Assembly: GCA_025267735.1 (NCBI GenBank)
Contig: CM046298.1
Span: forward strand, 33,702,764 to 33,766,763
Source: Mactra quadrangularis
Taxonomy: Eukaryota > Mollusca > Bivalvia > Venerida > Mactridae
DNA: 64,000 nt
Reading direction: 5' to 3'
Of this stretch, positions 46,591 to 56,345 are shown piece after piece. Within the stretch, counting starts at the first letter, position 1; every line of letters begins with the position of its first letter. The notes beneath the pieces were generated by a model. That model worked only from the letters and a program-made list of their open reading frames with translations, had not been told where the DNA came from and ran no database searches. Both the position numbers and the translations under genes were made by a program.

Positions 46591-46699
46591 AATGGGCTAT
46601 TTTGAAATGGGGGTAGACATGCAAAACTATAATATTGACCTGTCTAGGGCTAAACTATAGATACATGTACTTAATGTAAAATAATTTTGTATATTTTAG

Positions 46700-46869
46700 A
46701 ATCGTCTGCTCTCAGCTATCAGATCTGCACAACATATGTTAACGGATGAAGAGAAAGCTCGTAATTGTTATGGACCTCATTTGTTGTATAAATATACTGC
46801 TGAACCTGATGGTGTGTATTCTTCCACATTGCCGGACTACTTTCCTCATATTGCCATTAATAATTCCAA
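46700..46869 (+). pseudogene. XRN1: XRN1 exon I with probable lost splice donor
   Basis: Follows TATATTTTAG. It encodes NRLLSAIRSAQHMLTDEEKA, RNCYGPHLLYKY, then DGVYSSTLPDYFPHIAINNS. The FPxI pattern near the end fits XRN1. Extending to 46869 leaves two bases that combine with exon J to give a Lys codon in frame. The six bases that follow are TTAAGT, one change from the consensus donor GTAAGT. Without splicing the frame meets TAA at 46871. An upstream GT at 46812 would also give a legal donor but would put exon J out of frame. Confidence 0.78.
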
Positions 46870-47116
46870 TTAAGTTTTTGTCATATTTTAAGCTTCTATT
46901 CTTTCAATTTAATTTAGAAAGGTTTTCAATCAGTTTTTTTATAAGGGTCTGATGTAAAACCAATCAAAATGAGATATAAGAAAACAGTTTCTCTTTGATA
47001 TTGCCCAAGTTTAGGAAGTGGAGACCTTCTCCTACCCTGTCAAAATTTGCTTATGATATCAACAGTTTGATTTCCTTTGTTTTGATGTTCTCTTTATCAA
47101 GCTTCCGACATTATTA

Positions 47117-47382
47117 TACCCCCGCTTCGAAGAAGAGGGGGGTATACTGTTTTACCCTTGTCCGTCCGTGCGTCCGTCCGTCCGTTACGAAATTTCTGTC
47201 GCAGTTTTCTCAGCAACTATATCATGCAGCAGCCTAATACTTGGCATATTGCTTCATCCCATAGTCCCATGTGGTGTAAAGCGATTTCATCCTCCTTGCT
47301 CATCTACTTTCTGTTTGTCGCATATTTTTAGATTTTGGCGGGGGTATCACTAGTGAGCATTAGCTCACAGATTTACTTGTTT
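47117..47382 (+). repeat. dispersed repeat family copy (complete)
   Basis: The uninterrupted copy begins TACCCCCGCTTCGAAGAAG and ends TTAGCTCACAGATTTACTTG. It serves as the reference for the copy broken by the satellite near 34312-37536. It lies in the XRN1 intron after exon I. Confidence 0.85.
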
Positions 47383-47682
47383 ACTCACCATAGCACTGCT
47401 CTGGGTGAACTTTTTGCATAGTTTGATGTCTTACATCAGTTCATCTATCAGTTTATCCTTCAACAATTGGCTTGTAAACACTATATGTAAATTGTTCTTA
47501 GATCATCGTATAAGTACAGGTGGTTCGTATAAACATTACAATATGTAAACATAGCCAGTTTCTTTAAAAACTAATATATAGGGGTGAAACATAATCACAA
47601 TTTAATAGTTTAGTTAGTTTAATCATATTTTATTAACATTTCATCATATAAAATGTACAAGATACTTACACGTACTTATAAC

Positions 47683-48142
47683 TAGGGGTGTAACGGTTAA
47701 CCGATATACCGGTTAATATTGCAATACGACTTCTGACGGTTTTAAACCGGTTCGTTTTTCTCTGAACCGGTTTTTCTAGTTATGTTCCATACTGATTGTT
47801 TTTATCAGAGTCTGAAATTTAAATGTTTGAATTAATGTTAAAATGTGTTCGGAAACTTGAAATATTTTTCGTAAAGTGAGAGAATAAATATCTTTGAAAG
47901 TCCATTCAAAACCTTTTTTCTAACTTATTCAAACATTTGCATAATACATGTAGATCATTTGAAAATACAAATATCTATGTACAATGTTCATAAAATTAAG
48001 ACGATGCACGTGCATTGATTTATGCTATGCATGTATGCGCAAAGAACAATATGTATTGCAATATATTGCAATAAATTGTAATACGGGTTTCGTGTATTGC
48101 AATATATTGCAATACCGTTTTTACCGTATTGTTACACCCCTA
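47683..48142. mobile_element. hAT-type MITE (460 bp, 8-bp TSD)
   Basis: Ends are TAGGGGTGTAACGGTTAA at the left and GTATTGTTACACCCCTA at the right. A perfect 8-bp duplication CTTATAAC flanks it (47675-47682 and 48143-48150). The interior is rich in ACCGGTT and TATTGCAATA phrases. No transposase. Confidence 0.9.
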
Positions 48143-48370
48143 CTTATAACTAATATTGAATGTAAAAGCGGTCTATATTCAAATCTAAATCAGTAAAATG
48201 ATGACCATGTATCAGCTTATTCACCTGTTGAGTGGGCAAATCCATTATTTAAAGTACATGAACACATGTGACCTGTAAATTTATATGACCTGTATGTATT
48301 GCTTTAAGGTGGTTTTTTTTTTAACAGGGGTTTTATTCATTTTCACATTTCATCAATTTGTTAATTTCAG

Positions 48371-48414
48371 ACTAACTAAAATACCAAAGGAAGGATTCAG
48401 GATTGATTCAAAGG
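48371..48414 (+). CDS. XRN1: XRN1 exon J (last recognisable)
   Basis: Bounded by TTAATTTCAG and GTAGGT, 44 bases. In the frame set by exon I it encodes LTKIPKEGFRIDSK plus one base. The K-I-P-x-x-x-F-R-I-D pattern is plausible for the XRN1 segment just before the FPT block. Read from the alternative exon I donor at 46812, it would hit an immediate stop. No following exon could be recognised. Confidence 0.65.
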
Positions 48415-48861
48415 GTAGGTTTAACAAATTTTATTTTAAGTTTGGTCTAGTTTAGGATAATAATAGGGTTGTTTTTTTTGGGTGGGGTGTTACAGTTTTG
48501 TTTGGACAAATACTTATATGAAAGAAATGCAACTTAACAATTTGATTGTATTGCATATTCATTTAATTTATATTTTAATACACAATACTTGCCAGTCTGT
48601 TTTCCCAGCTGGCAGCATTTATTGCAGTTGATCAAGTTTACCTAAATAGCATCTAGATGTATACTGAGTACATTTAAAAACGCACATACTACGTTTCATC
48701 TTGTGTACCAACATTAAATGTGTAATACCATAAGACAAATCAATAATTAAGATTAACCAATATTTAATGATACCACGAGAATAAAATTATTGATTTCAGA
48801 ACAAGGTTTTAATTAAAATCAATGTCTTATTCACATAGGGTCAAAAATCATTTTTACATGG

Positions 48862-50763
48862 TCAATACCGAGTGTAACCACCCCTTGCTGTTATCAAAGC
48901 CTGACATCTCCGACGCATAGACAGGATTAATGCACCAATACGCCTCTGTGGAATATTGTCCCATTCCTCTGGCAAAGCCTGACGCAGTTGAGCAATGTTT
49001 TCTGGGGGATTTTCATGAGCATGAACACGATGTTTGAGCATATCCCAAAAATGCTCGATGGGAGACATGTCAGGAGACAATGATGGCCAGTCAAGCACTG
49101 GTACGTGATGTAAAACATTGTTGCTGCAGGAAGTTATGGGTAACTTTGGTGGTATGTGGTCTGGCACCATTCTGCTGTAAAATGCCTCCACCAACAGGAA
49201 AGTACTGGTTGAAAAAAGGCAGAACTACAGGCCTCAAGACTGTGTCAATGTAAAGATTTGCGTTGACATTTCTGTCAAAAATGATGAGAGGGGTTTTATG
49301 AAACTGAGAAATTCCTGCCCAGAAATGAATTGATCCTCCACCCAATCGATCAAATTCAAGGATGCATGCATCTGTATAACGTTCATTACGACGCCTCCAG
49401 ACTCTTGTACGACCATCAGCACGATGCAAATGTATCCGAGATTCATCAGTGAATAAGACATAGGCCCATTGACGTCTTGTGAAGCGTATATGATTGTGCT
49501 GCAACGATTCACCGGAAAGTCGATTCGATGCGATACTTTTTTTTCGATTTGATTTTTTTCGATTCGATTCTTTTATTAATACAATTTACTACAAATATGC
49601 ATTTATACACATATTTGTGCTTAAAACTAAATAATATTATTTAAATAAAAGTGTTACTAAAATAGGATAACACGAAACTATTCAAGTACGAAATGGCTTG
49701 GGTACGAATGTTAAGGTCGCGAAAATGTATTATTATTATTGTAATACGACTTAAAAAGTAAAGACAGCATGGATCATAAATTGTAAAAAGATGCAGTTCT
49801 TGGTATACTATTGTACATATTAGTTAAACATACACTGTGCATGCAAAACTAAATTTTAATAAACTAATACAAATCTTGGCTTGCTTATGCGGAGCCTTAA
49901 AATTAAAATCTTCCAGTTTGTCAAAACAAGTAAGATTCAATCACACAGACCCAATTGGCGGAGGATCAGGGCATATGCTGTAGAATGTATACTTGGAACA
50001 GAGTTTCCAATCATGCTACATAAAATCGTGATAGAAATTTAACAGAAATGTAACAAAGTGAAACCCAGTTTCACTGTCTACGTATACTTTGACTTTTAGG
50101 CGCGCCTTTGCTTTTATCGTTATAACTTATGTAGACACTTTTAGAAGTCAGTATCGAATCGAAACTCGCGGGTCCCGAATCGAAATCGAATCGGCACCTT
50201 TGCAATCGAGTTTCGATGTATCGAATCGAATCGTTGCAGCCCTAGTATATGAGTCCTTGCCCAACATAATCTTGCGTGACGATGACGTAGAGTTAGCATC
50301 TGTGCCTTGTGGGGACGTCTTGCTTTAAGCTGTGCAGATCTCAAGCGATTTCGAACCGTGTTGGGATGTAAACTGCGTCTGAAATAAAATGTTCCACGTT
50401 AAAAAATCAAGAATCTGGCAAATTTTGAGTATCGATGAAATAACTAAAACCGAACAAAACCAGTTAATATTCATTTAAAACTTACCCGTGGATGCCTACA
50501 GTTCGTCTGGCAGTGGTTGTTGCTGCTAAGAAGCGGTTCCTCAGATGAGATACCCTAATGTAGTGGTCTTGTCGAGGAGTTGTAACACGTGGTCTACCAG
50601 GTCGAGAACGATTGTTTACATTCCCGGTCTGATCATATCGGGCCACAAGACTAGAAATTGCGGAATGGTGACATCCAAGCCGCCTTGCTATTGCGTTTTT
50701 GGCACTTCCGGCAAGGAACATGCCGATGACCATATTTCGCTCATCTTTGTTTAGATGTGGCAT
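48862..50763 (-). pseudogene. Tc1/mariner-type transposase, two coding exons, broken
   Basis: The N-terminal part (50763-50486) has a helix-turn-helix: MPHLNKDERNMVIGMFLAG, then ARRLGCHHSAISSLVARYDQ and the linker NRSRPGRPRVTT. A GT..AG intron (50485-50379) joins it in frame to SLHPNTVRNRL and KARRPHKAQM. After the hAT insertion, FTRRQWAYVLFTDESRIHL carries the first catalytic Asp. VGGGILQQNGARPHTTK is where the second should be, but the family's QQDNARPH reads QQNGARPH, so the Asp is lost. A frameshift follows. DWPSLSPDMSPIEHFWDML ends the catalytic core. Inactive copy. Confidence 0.9.
49494..50244. mobile_element. hAT-type MITE (751 bp) inside the Tc1-like transposase
   Basis: The left end TTGTGCTGCAACGATTC and the right end GAATCGTTGCAGCCCTA are near-inverse. 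They are flanked by a perfect 8-bp duplication GTATATGA (49486-49493 and 50245-50252). Subterminal TCGAATCGAATCG phrases occur at both ends. No transposase. Removing it rejoins the Tc1-like coding sequence. Confidence 0.87.
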
Positions 50764-51260
50764 GGTGAAAACTGGTCGAAATCAACACATAGTGTGTTTT
50801 TACCATGTGACTATCAACTGTTGTCCGAATGTGTGTAAATTGAAGCTCGAGATTTTCGTGAAGAAGCCAATAGTCATAAATTCGTGATTTTAGAGGGGGT
50901 ATAGTACAGATTGTGAATGAGCAAATGTGTACCCTTTTTACACATTTAATGCAAAGATTGTCGTGCCAAATGATAGTATAAAACAATGAACAAACACAGA
51001 TACTGCCTAGTATAAAAATATAGCCGGTTATATTGTGTGCGTTTTAAATGTACTCAGTGTATAAAAAAGAAGAAATTTAATGATTATTGCTACATAGGAC
51101 ATTAACTTTTCCTCTTATATTATTCATGTCTCTCCAGCTGGACATTTTCTGTGGTAGATTAAACATATTAAAGTGATATCACAAATACTGTGAAACTTGC
51201 TCAAGTGACCAGACATCCTTTGTGACCATTTGTACAAAGTGAAGTGGATAAATTGTTTTT

Positions 51261-51718
51261 ATATGCTCGACAGAATTTCCGGCATATTATGTTATACCCC
51301 CTGGCGTCCGTCCGTCTGTCGGTCCGTCTGTTAGCAATTTGGTTTCCGGAGCATATCTTAAGTTCCATTTGGCCAACAATATTCAAACTTCATACGATGA
51401 TTGTCCATATCTGGTAGAAGACCCCTATTGATTTTGGGGTCACAAGGTCAAAGGTCAAGGTCACTATTACCTTAACACTGAAAACAGTTTCCGGAGCATA
51501 ACTTAAGTTCCATTTGGTCCACAATATTCAAACTTCATACGATGATTGTCCATATCGGGTAGAAGACCCCTATTGATTTTGGGGTCACAAGGTCAAAGGT
51601 CAAGGTCACTATTACCTTAAAACTGAAACCAGTTTCCAGAGTATAACTTAAGCTTCATCTTAACTAAAAAAAACAACACTTTCAGGCACATAATGCTCCA
51701 CCTAGCAGTACTCTTGTT
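51261..51718. repeat. dispersed repeat with duplicated AGGTCA block
   Basis: Longer paralogue of 24588-24912. The central ~140-bp unit (TTTCCGGAGCATAACTTAAG to GGTCAAGGTCACTATTACCT) is present twice. The end reads CACATAATGCTCCACCTAGC. Confidence 0.78.
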
Positions 51719-51719
51719 C

Positions 51720-52359
51720 ATACATTGAATTATTTTGTAAACTTTATGATTTCTTATGAATTAGGTAAGTAGTGGCATCACAAAACTGGTGGACCATTGT
51801 GGAACCAATCCCATTGTTAAAGTTACTGGACAGTGTGTTTTTGTGGACTCACTTCTCTGGATAAATTTCGAAGACTGCATGCATTGAAATGAGATTTTGA
51901 TGAAGATAGGTCAGATTGATAGTAAAAGTGTCTACCAATGGTGACCTAATGTTTGACATCTAGATGTTATATATTATCAGCTATACTCAATAATTTCAAC
52001 TGTGATCCTGTACAAGACAAGAAAAAGTGAGTAGTTTTTGCATTCATTATTTTATTTCTTTTTTCAAAGTTGACTTAAAGTGATTTGAGAAATTTGGCAT
52101 TTGTTTACAGAGGGCAGCATCCTAGTACTGATACTTTCCAGGAAATTCTGGTTTGAATGTTCACCTTATATGTCTCTGACACTAATACAAGTGCAAAGAA
52201 CTAACACGATAAATATGTAGTCATTTACAAAGGGAGATAATTTGCCTTAAACTAATGAACATGTATTAGGGTCGGTAAGAATTACTTCAGTTATGAAAAG
52301 CATACTGGTAGACAGTTGATAAATAAGGGACCTTAGTCAGTTATTTCCCTTGTATATTC
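51720..52359. other. unassigned stretch before the MULE
   Basis: No supported exon. A possible weak XRN1-like peptide (GQCVFVD) near 51830 is too short and broken to call. Confidence 0.35.
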
Positions 52360-52805
52360 TTCAAATAGGGGTAGGTATATTTTGCGGACCAACGGACTAA
52401 AAAAGTATTGAAGAAGTTTGCCAATATTTTGTTTGGGTATAGATCAAAGATAAGATTGATAGAGTTTTGGGAAATTACATTTTATAATTATACATCTGTA
52501 AATATATACATATATAAGTACCAATTTCGAGTTTTTTTTTTAAATGAACTTGATTTCAACTACAAATTGCTTCATAACAAATTGTTACGCGTGTACTGGA
52601 TATAATATATTTCAACTGTATCAGAGACTGTTAGAGACTTTATCATTTGAAAACAATTTTAATTTAAATGTAATAGTTTAATGATATACCATGTAAGTCG
52701 TTTTAGCAGACTTTGTAAATAAAGAAACATAATCGTGTTTCATTGACTTTTAATTCTTACTTTTGCTGAGTTATATTTACGATCTTCTCAAACTATGATT
52801 AACTG

Positions 52806-53740
52806 TAGCAGACCACTTACTTTTAAGAGCGTTAAAGTGACGGACCAGTTGAATGATCTAGAATATGTAGATCTAAAGTTTCGTACTATATTGACAGACT
52901 ATTGATCTGAGGTTTCACTGTAGCGGACCAAGTAATTTAAAGAGCATTAGGGTAACGGACCAGGTGATAGATCTAGAAAATGTAAGATTTTTTTGGCGGA
53001 CTGAATTAATTATGAAGAGTTTCATACTATATTGACGGACTATTGATCTGAGGTTTAATTTAAAGAGCATAAGGGTAACGGACCAGTAGCGTGTTCAGTT
53101 ACCCCGAACGTTACAGAACGTTACATAACGATACATTCGGAACTCCTCAGCCATTCACTGCGAATAATCTCGGACACATTTAGACGCTATTTTGAAACTA
53201 CCGGCGTTGAAGTAAACAAATATATGATCGTGTAGACATTGAGTGATGTTTCGTTTTTAGTCCGTAAATTTTGAAACATCACTCATTGCCTTAACGATCG
53301 CATATCTGCGTATTAGATTAGAGTATTCGCAGCGAATGGCCGAGGAGTTCTGAATGTATCGTTATGTAACGTTCTGTAACGTTCGCGGTAACTGAACACG
53401 CTACAGGTGATAGATTTAGAAAATGTAAGATTATTTTTGGCGGACTAAATTAATTATGAAGAGTTTCATGCTATATTGACGGACTATTGATCTGAGGTTT
53501 CACTGTAGCGGACCACTTAATTTAAAGAGCATTAGGGTAACGGACCAGGTGATAGATTTAGAAAATTTAAGATTTTTTTTGGTGGACTGAATTAATTATG
53601 AAGAGTTTTGTGCTATATTGACGGACTATTGATCTGAGGTTTCACTGTAGCGGACCACTTAATTTAAAGAGCATTAGGGTAACGGACCAGGTGATAGATC
53701 TAGAAAATGTAAGATTTTTTTGGCGGACTTAATTGTTTCT
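52806..53740. repeat. MULE subterminal repeats (GGTAACGGACCAGGTGATAG)
   Basis: About four to five copies of a ~150-bp unit contain GTAGCGGACCACTTAATTT, GGTAACGGACCAGGTGATAG, TTTTTTGGCGGACT and TATTGACGGACTATTGATCT. GGACC/GGACT words also occur in the terminal repeats at both ends. This could be a transposase-binding array, inferred from position only. Confidence 0.75.
53087..53403. mobile_element. 317-bp MITE with ~50-bp TIRs inside the MULE
   Basis: Ends are TAGCGTGTTCAGTTACCCCG and the inverse GCGGTAACTGAACACGCTA; the inverted similarity continues through AACGTTACAGAACGTTACAT. A 3-bp duplication CAG flanks it (53084-53086 and 53404-53406), and removal restores a normal subterminal unit. 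A related, end-less segment lies at 61862-61995. Three-base duplications are seen in PIF/Harbinger-like elements, a tentative call. Confidence 0.8.
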
Positions 53741-54083
53741 GTTTGTTTCTATTGTTCTTTCAAACTGTAAGTATTTGCAACAAAATATATGCGTGTGTTG
53801 AATAAAAGTATTGAACTTTTACTATAGAACTTGATACGGTAGTTTGGCGCGTACTTAATTAATAACTTCAAAGGGGTGTAGGTAGCAAATAAACCAATTA
53901 GAATTTGCTGATATCAATTCTTCTTGTTTGTCATAGAGCAATTATTTTTCAACAGTAATTATGATAGTAACAATAATTATAAGACAATAATATATTTATT
54001 TGTTACATTTAAAGAGAAAATACAATAAAAACTAAACGATTACAATAGCCGTAATTGTTGGTTTTACATCCTAATTAAAAAGC

Positions 54084-55309
54084 ATGTTGCAAACATTAAT
54101 AATTATATTCCTGAAATTTGGCATTTTTCATGTGATTCATGAAAGAAAATTTCAAAAAGTACACAAAACTTTTTTTAAATTTATTAAGGAAAAGATTCCG
54201 CGTCTTTCAAAGTCTACTTTACCAATCGTTACTGATCGTGAAATTGGTATTATCAATGCAATCAATATTGTAATGCCTAATTTAAAGCGTCTTCTTTGCT
54301 GGAATCATTTAATAAGAGACATGAAAGATTGGCTTAGAAAACGGGGGGGGGGGGGGGGGAGGGGGGAAGTCAATGAAAATATTAATGTCTATGTAAAACA
54401 GATTAAAATGCTTTTGCAATCAGATTCTGATCACGATTATCACGAGAAGCTGAACAATTTTAAAACACTCTGGTCTGAAGTTTTCTTACAACATTTTTTA
54501 GATACCGTTGATTTTGATATTCGTAATTCAGCGGCGAAGTGGATATTGGAAGACTTCAATTTGTACAATCCTTATTCCCGCATTACAAACAACGCAGCAG
54601 AGTCAAACAATGCAAAAAAATAAAACGATTATTAGACTTTAAAGAAACGGAAATAGACAATATAGTTTTATTTTTTCACTATTTCCAAAACATTGATAAC
54701 AATAATATTTTGAAAGGTTTATGTGGCAAAGGCGAGTACAAGCTTAAAAACAAATTCGACTTTGCATTGATGGACTCTGATGAAATTGAATTTAAGCCCG
54801 TCATTCATCCGGACAAAATAATACAGCTATTAAAGGGTAAATTAGAATTAGATTTAAAAATTAACTCTAATGCCGATGTATCTGTTGAGAACGATAGCGC
54901 AGATGTAGATGTACAATCCGATGTACGCTCAAAATCTAACACTGTATCCCAAGAGTCATTGGCTAACAAAGTTCTTATTGATAAAGGTATAGCGCTAGTT
55001 CCAGAGTTAGGAAGCTTTCAAGTGAGAGGTGCTAACAATAGACATTACGCGGTTAAACTTTTTCCACAGGAAGGTTGTCAGTGTCCATCAACTGCACGGT
55101 GTTACCATATCATCGCGGCAAGAAAAAGTACTGGGTTAAATTTGGATGACCATAAGAAAAAGGTAATTAATCTTTCTAAATTAAAAAAAAGGGGTCGAAC
55201 AAATAATCAGAAACAAATAGGGCGAAAGAAACCGCGAGTAGGAGATTTAAAACTTGAAGAGAGCATAATTATTGCTGCCCCAGATTCAATAAAAAAGGAA
55301 CCAGAATGA
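54084..55309 (+). pseudogene. MULE transposase with SWIM zinc finger (one frameshift)
   Basis: The first open part (54084-54623) contains IVTDREIGIINAI (catalytic Asp at residue 51), LLCWNHLIRDMKDWL (the C-x2-H of MULE domains) and NPYSRITNNAAESNN with the likely catalytic Glu. A poly-A frameshift near 54610-54620 moves the frame. The second part (to 55309) continues KRLLDFKETEIDNIVLFFHY and ends with a SWIM finger, EGCQCPSTARCYH (C-x-C-x5-C-x-H), then a basic, nuclear-signal-like KKRGRTNNQKQIGRKKPR. A run of 17 Gs plus 6 Gs (54343-54366) adds a glycine stretch. The region with the first Asp is not recognisable upstream, so the copy looks N-terminally decayed. Confidence 0.87.
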
Positions 55310-56050
55310 AGTCCGTCGTTCACTCCGACAGTGACAACATCCACGCCTACAACACCCAGATCTATCCTTAAACGCAATTCAGCCAATATAAGTGCTCAGT
55401 CCAGAAAAACTAAGATTTAACTTGAAACATATTGAATCCTTGGAAGATTTCGATGATGATTTTACCGTTCATGATGTTTCTCGCGATGATAGTCTTGATA
55501 CGTCCGTAAATGAATCATCTCAAATGATAATATTTTTAAGACGTTGCGCTCAATACTGGCGTTAATTTGAAAATACCATGCCCCAGGACTCAAAATATTC
55601 AACTAGCTACTTCTACAATTTTTATCGCATTTTGATAAATCTTACATCAGTTAATTTAAACAATTCATACTTTCAGAAAATTATATTATGTACTGTATTT
55701 TACATACATATATCAAAATATTTGAGTGTAAACCCAACTGAACGTCGGAAAATATGCCATTAAGACGTAACAAAAACAAGTAAATTTCGTTATAAAAACC
55801 CAGCTGTCTGCCGTATGAAGAAACGTTTTTACCAGAAAAGCTTACAATGTTTGTGTTACTGACCTACCTTATACATAAATAAAGTTTTTTTAAATATAAA
55901 CATAGCTATATGCAAAATTATCAGAAAATATATGTTAGTTGAAAAGGATACTGAAAAAAATAAGACTGATGATATTTGGGTTAAAGATTTACATCTAAGT
56001 CAACAAGACAAAAATGATTTAATAACCAACCAAAAACTATTTCAAATCAC
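55310..56050 (+). pseudogene. decayed link between transposase and protease
   Basis: Fragments of apparent protein remain in different frames: an acidic LKHIESLEDFDDDFTVHD followed by VSRDDSLDTSVNESSQ (about 55419-55527), and DIWVKDLHLSQQDKNDLI (about 55973-56026), which leads into the protease after one frameshift. Whether transposase and protease were one protein or two cannot be told. Confidence 0.5.
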
Positions 56051-56345
56051 ATGGAAGCTGTGAATATTTTACTACGCAAACAATTTGGTCATTTAGTAAA
56101 TGGTCTGCAACTACCGGAAAGAGTACCTGTTTTTGATGATATCGAACATCGCTGGCGTTTAGGTAATGTCATGTCCGCTGCTAATCACCCATGCTGCCAG
56201 ATCCACCATAATCATAGGGATCATTGGGTTGTATCTTTAAGCACTAGTGATTCAAATATTAATTTATTTGATAGTTTAGGCCCAAATAGAGAGGATGATT
56301 TGATTTTAAGTAACGGTATTAAAATTCAACTTTCCTTGTTATATG

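Larger units (their letters stand above)
24991..48414 (+). pseudogene. XRN1: XRN1 (5'-3' exoribonuclease 1) fragment, ten exons, apparently disabled
   Basis: XRN1 degrades decapped, 5'-monophosphorylated RNA in the cytoplasm, in P-body-associated mRNA decay. Ten exons (A-J) encode a continuous stretch of the nuclease domain, with GNDFIPHLP in exon A, HYYMTKM in exon E, YVQAIQW in exon F, PFEQLMAVLPAAS in exon G and FYPPEFQTDLNGKQ in exon H. Intron phases agree from exon to exon, which strongly supports the model. Lesions are a TAG in exon A, a 1.39-kb transposon in exon F, and a probable lost donor after exon I. The first ~250 residues and everything after exon J are not recognisable here. 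A whole pseudogene, a disrupted haplotype of a live gene, or assembly error remain possible. Introns are packed with mobile elements. Confidence 0.87.
48662..51059 (-). mobile_element. Tc1-like DNA transposon (2.4 kb), with intron and hAT insertion
   Basis: TIRs: the left end TACTGAGTACATTTAAAAAC matches the right end, whose reverse complement is CACTGAGTACATTTAAAACG. TA flanks both sides (48660-48661 and 51060-51061). The transposase lies on the minus strand. The element is in an intron-like region after XRN1 exon J. It is interrupted by a 751-bp hAT MITE (49494-50244). Confidence 0.87.

Noticed and set aside
51770..52030. Possible further XRN1 exon (GQCVFVD peptide)
   Set aside because: Only a few residues match the expected segment; stops occur on both sides and splice sites do not fit the phase.
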